Of a DNA stretch of 52,849 nt, positions 51,345 to 52,849 are shown in pieces. The stretch comes from an uncultured Granulosicoccaceae bacterium. GTDB taxonomy: Bacteria; Pseudomonadota; Gammaproteobacteria; Granulosicoccales; Granulosicoccaceae. The first letter of the stretch is position 1. Every line of letters begins with the position of its first letter. The position numbers and the translations under genes are program-made. The stretch spans positions 1 to 52,849 of the forward strand of contig CALLMF010000014.1 in assembly GCA_938006335.1 (NCBI GenBank), in the 5' to 3' direction. Below the pieces are notes generated by a model. The model saw nothing but the letters and a program-made list of their open reading frames with translations, had not been told where the DNA came from and made no database searches.

Positions 51345-52250
51345 TTACGCGTCAGCGCGAGGCGGCTCGAGTTTCCGGTTGCGATCCGGTGCCAGCTCAA
51401 CCAACAGCATCGAAGCGAGTATCGCGGCGCACCCTAGCAGCCCGAGGGTGCCCAATCGCTCACCCAGGATCACAGCGCCGAGCAGTGCTGCGAACGGGGC
51501 TTCTGATGACAGGAAAATCGCCGCCTGCGACGATGTCGTGTACCGCTGGGCCACGATCTGTAGTGTAAACGCGAGCGCGCCGGCAAACACGCCCGCGTAG
51601 ATCAGATGCGGCAGTGCCGATAGCATTGATTCGAGCTGGACGGTTTCTCCCGAAAAAGGAATCAGCATCGCTGCCAGCACCGCCACGACCGTAAACTGCG
51701 CGGCAGCGAGCAGGAAGGGCCGACCTGAGCTGACCACGAAGCGCGCAATCAGCACGACTTGCAGCGCCCAGAAGACCGCGCTGACAATCGTCAGCACATC
51801 GCCCTTGCTGAGTGCAGCCAAATCTCCTCCACTCAACAGAAAGATTCCCAGCAAGGCGAGAGCGGCTCCCGGCCAGACGACCAACGGTGGATACTCACGG
51901 AACAACACGATCGCAACCAATGGAGTGAGCACGACATACAAGCCAGTCAGAAAGCCCGAATTGGACACGGTTGTTGTCACGAGCCCCACCTGCTGAGTGG
52001 CCATGCCGCCGAACATGGCCGCACCGATCAATCCGAAACGAAGCAACACACCTGCATCGATCGCGGGCACGTCGGTACGCTTGCTCTCACGCCAGGCAAA
52101 CGGGAGCAGCACAATGGCAGCGATGAGGAATCGAAACGCGACAAAGCTCAAGGGACCGATGTGATCCATCGCCGTACTCTGCGCAATGAAGCCCATACCC
52201 CAGACCGCTCCGGCCCCCAGCAACATCAGATTCGCGATCCAACGAGACAT
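51345..52250 (-). CDS. EamA/DMT-family transporter
   Basis: 301 residues starting MSRWIANLMLLG. Ten membrane helices in two EamA repeats of five (about 5-140 and 150-290, with GAGAVWGMGF near the start and FLSSEAPFAALLGAVILGE in the second repeat). An inner-membrane carrier for small metabolites; substrate unknown. It starts about 40 bp beyond the rpsJ terminator, leaving room for only a very short promoter, so low-level readthrough may contribute. Convergent with the AlkP-like gene. Confidence 0.88.
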   Translation of the reverse strand: MSRWIANLMLLGAGAVWGMGFIAQSTAMDHIGPLSFVAFRFLIAAIVLLPFAWRESKRTDVPAIDAGVLLRFGLIGAAMFGGMATQQVGLVTTTVSNSGFLTGLYVVLTPLVAIVLFREYPPLVVWPGAALALLGIFLLSGGDLAALSKGDVLTIVSAVFWALQVVLIARFVVSSGRPFLLAAAQFTVVAVLAAMLIPFSGETVQLESMLSALPHLIYAGVFAGALAFTLQIVAQRYTTSSQAAIFLSSEAPFAALLGAVILGERLGTLGLLGCAAILASMLLVELAPDRNRKLEPPRADA

Positions 52251-52258
52251 CAGTTCGT

Positions 52259-52273
52259 TCAGCTCAAAATCAT
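52259..52273 (-). CDS. possible four-codon leader ORF before the EamA gene
   Basis: ATG ATT TTG AGC TGA follows a strong AGGAG by four bases and ends 9 bases before the EamA ATG. A well-placed ribosome-binding site with a minimal reading frame could affect translation of the transporter, but so short a frame may be chance. Confidence 0.2.
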   Translation of the reverse strand: MILS

Positions 52274-52287
52274 CGGCTCCTAACGAC

Positions 52288-52324
52288 AAAGCCCGCCCGG
52301 TTGTCTACCAACCGGGCGGGCTTT
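52288..52324. terminator. strong bidirectional terminator after rpsJ
   Basis: AAAGCCCGCCCGGTTG (52288-52303) and CAACCGGGCGGGCTTT (52309-52324) are a perfect 16-bp inverted repeat with a 5-nt loop, flanked by A and T runs. It lies 54 bp beyond the rpsJ stop codon and shows that rpsJ is the last gene of its operon here. Confidence 0.95.
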
Positions 52325-52377
52325 GGGGACTGCTTTACCAGGCTGCACGGCCAGAGGCCGCACAGCAAGGGCGAGAC

Positions 52378-52692
52378 TCAGTTGAGCTTGATCTGCACGT
52401 CCACGCCGGCGGCGAGGTCGAGCTTCATGAGTGCATCAACGGTCTTTTCTGTCGGATCGACGATGTCCATCAGACGCTTGTGCGTACGCAATTCGTACTG
52501 ATCACGAGCATCCTTGTTCACGTGCGGCGAGATCAGAACGGTGAATCGCTCTTTTTTGGTCGGCAACGGAATGGGACCCAGAACGCGCGCACCGGTGCGA
52601 CGAGCCGTTTCCAGGATCTCCTTCGCAGAGCGATCGATCAGACGATGATCGAACGCCTTGAGACGGATACGGATGGTTTGACTGGTAGCCAT
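52378..52692 (-). CDS. rpsJ: 30S ribosomal protein S10
   Basis: 104 residues: [20 protein letters not shown] and the loop [20 protein letters not shown]. It is also NusE, the antitermination factor partner of NusB. It follows tuf by 6 bp and is then terminated, unlike the usual arrangement where rplC follows immediately. Confidence 0.98.
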   Translation of the reverse strand: MATSQTIRIRLKAFDHRLIDRSAKEILETARRTGARVLGPIPLPTKKERFTVLISPHVNKDARDQYELRTHKRLMDIVDPTEKTVDALMKLDLAAGVDVQIKLN

Positions 52693-52698
52693 AGCTGC

Positions 52699-52849
52699 TT
52701 ACTCGAGAATCTTGGCAACAACGCCGGCGCCGACGGTTCGGCCACCTTCGCGGATCGCAAAACGCAACCCTTCTTCCATCGCAATCGGATTGATCAGACC
52801 CACCGTGATCTTCACGTTGTCGCCCGGCATCACCATCTCCGTGCCTGAC
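52699..52849 (-). CDS. tuf: elongation factor Tu (3' end only)
   Basis: Only the last 49 codons are inside the window: [20 protein letters not shown] and the C-terminal [20 protein letters not shown] then E. This is domain III of EF-Tu. The 5' part lies beyond the window edge. Direct linkage to rpsJ indicates the downstream end of a str operon. Confidence 0.97.
   Translation of the reverse strand, partial: SGTEMVMPGDNVKITVGLINPIAMEEGLRFAIREGGRTVGAGVVAKILE

Overview
The window (about 60% G+C by eye, one or two bases from gene to gene) is chromosomal DNA of a gammaproteobacterium-like organism. The evidence is the miaB-phoH-ybeY-corC-lnt block, a fused CysN-CysC, the ssb/MFS/uvrA neighbourhood, the bacterial alpha/spc/S10 ribosomal order and an outer-membrane lipoprotein. 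I cannot name the genus from sequence alone. There are no rRNA or tRNA genes, insertion sequences or CRISPR arrays that I can see.

Layout. 1-0.9 kb: outer-membrane barrel protein. 0.9-6.7 kb (minus): gcvH, lnt, corC, ybeY, phoH, miaB, tightly packed with start/stop overlaps. 6.9-10.0 kb (plus): sulfate activation genes cysD and cysNC. CysD carries an extra N-terminal helix-turn-helix plus an AT-hook-like motif, and its promoter region holds an A+T-rich dyad with three TAAACTTTT-like repeats. 10.1-14.0 kb (minus): glycine betaine importer proX-proW-proV and a trailing family-2 glycosyltransferase. 14.4-16.9 kb (minus): ahcY and metK. 17.2-20.7 kb: a secreted DUF5060/TIM-barrel protein facing a surface beta-propeller lipoprotein. 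20.8-23.7 kb (minus): ssb, SDR, YajR-like MFS. 23.8-27.7 kb (plus): uvrA and a fumarylacetoacetase-family hydrolase. 27.8-30.6 kb (minus): gpsA and an ABC exporter. 30.7-44.3 kb (minus): rplC through rplQ, i.e. the S10, spc and alpha gene strings with rpoA and secY. 44.6-52.3 kb: tag, yaiI, metH, an AlkP-superfamily protein and an EamA transporter. 52.4 kb to the end (minus): rpsJ and the 3' end of tuf.

How it fits together. The methyl cycle is well represented (MetK, AhcY, MetH). metK-ahcY and metH, 32 kb apart, share an ATAAAGAT-based palindrome in their promoters, so one regulator may control both. Sulfate activation (CysD/CysNC) may be self-regulated through the DNA-binding domain fused to CysD. 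proX has a long leader that can fold into a four-way junction followed by a hairpin and U-run. The usual S10 operon is broken between rpsJ and rplC by about 8 kb of unrelated genes. rpsJ ends in a strong terminator with tuf just upstream, and rplC starts behind a new 300-nt leader.

The strongest candidates for undescribed biology are the CysD DNA-binding fusion with its promoter repeats, the structured proX leader, and the split S10 operon.
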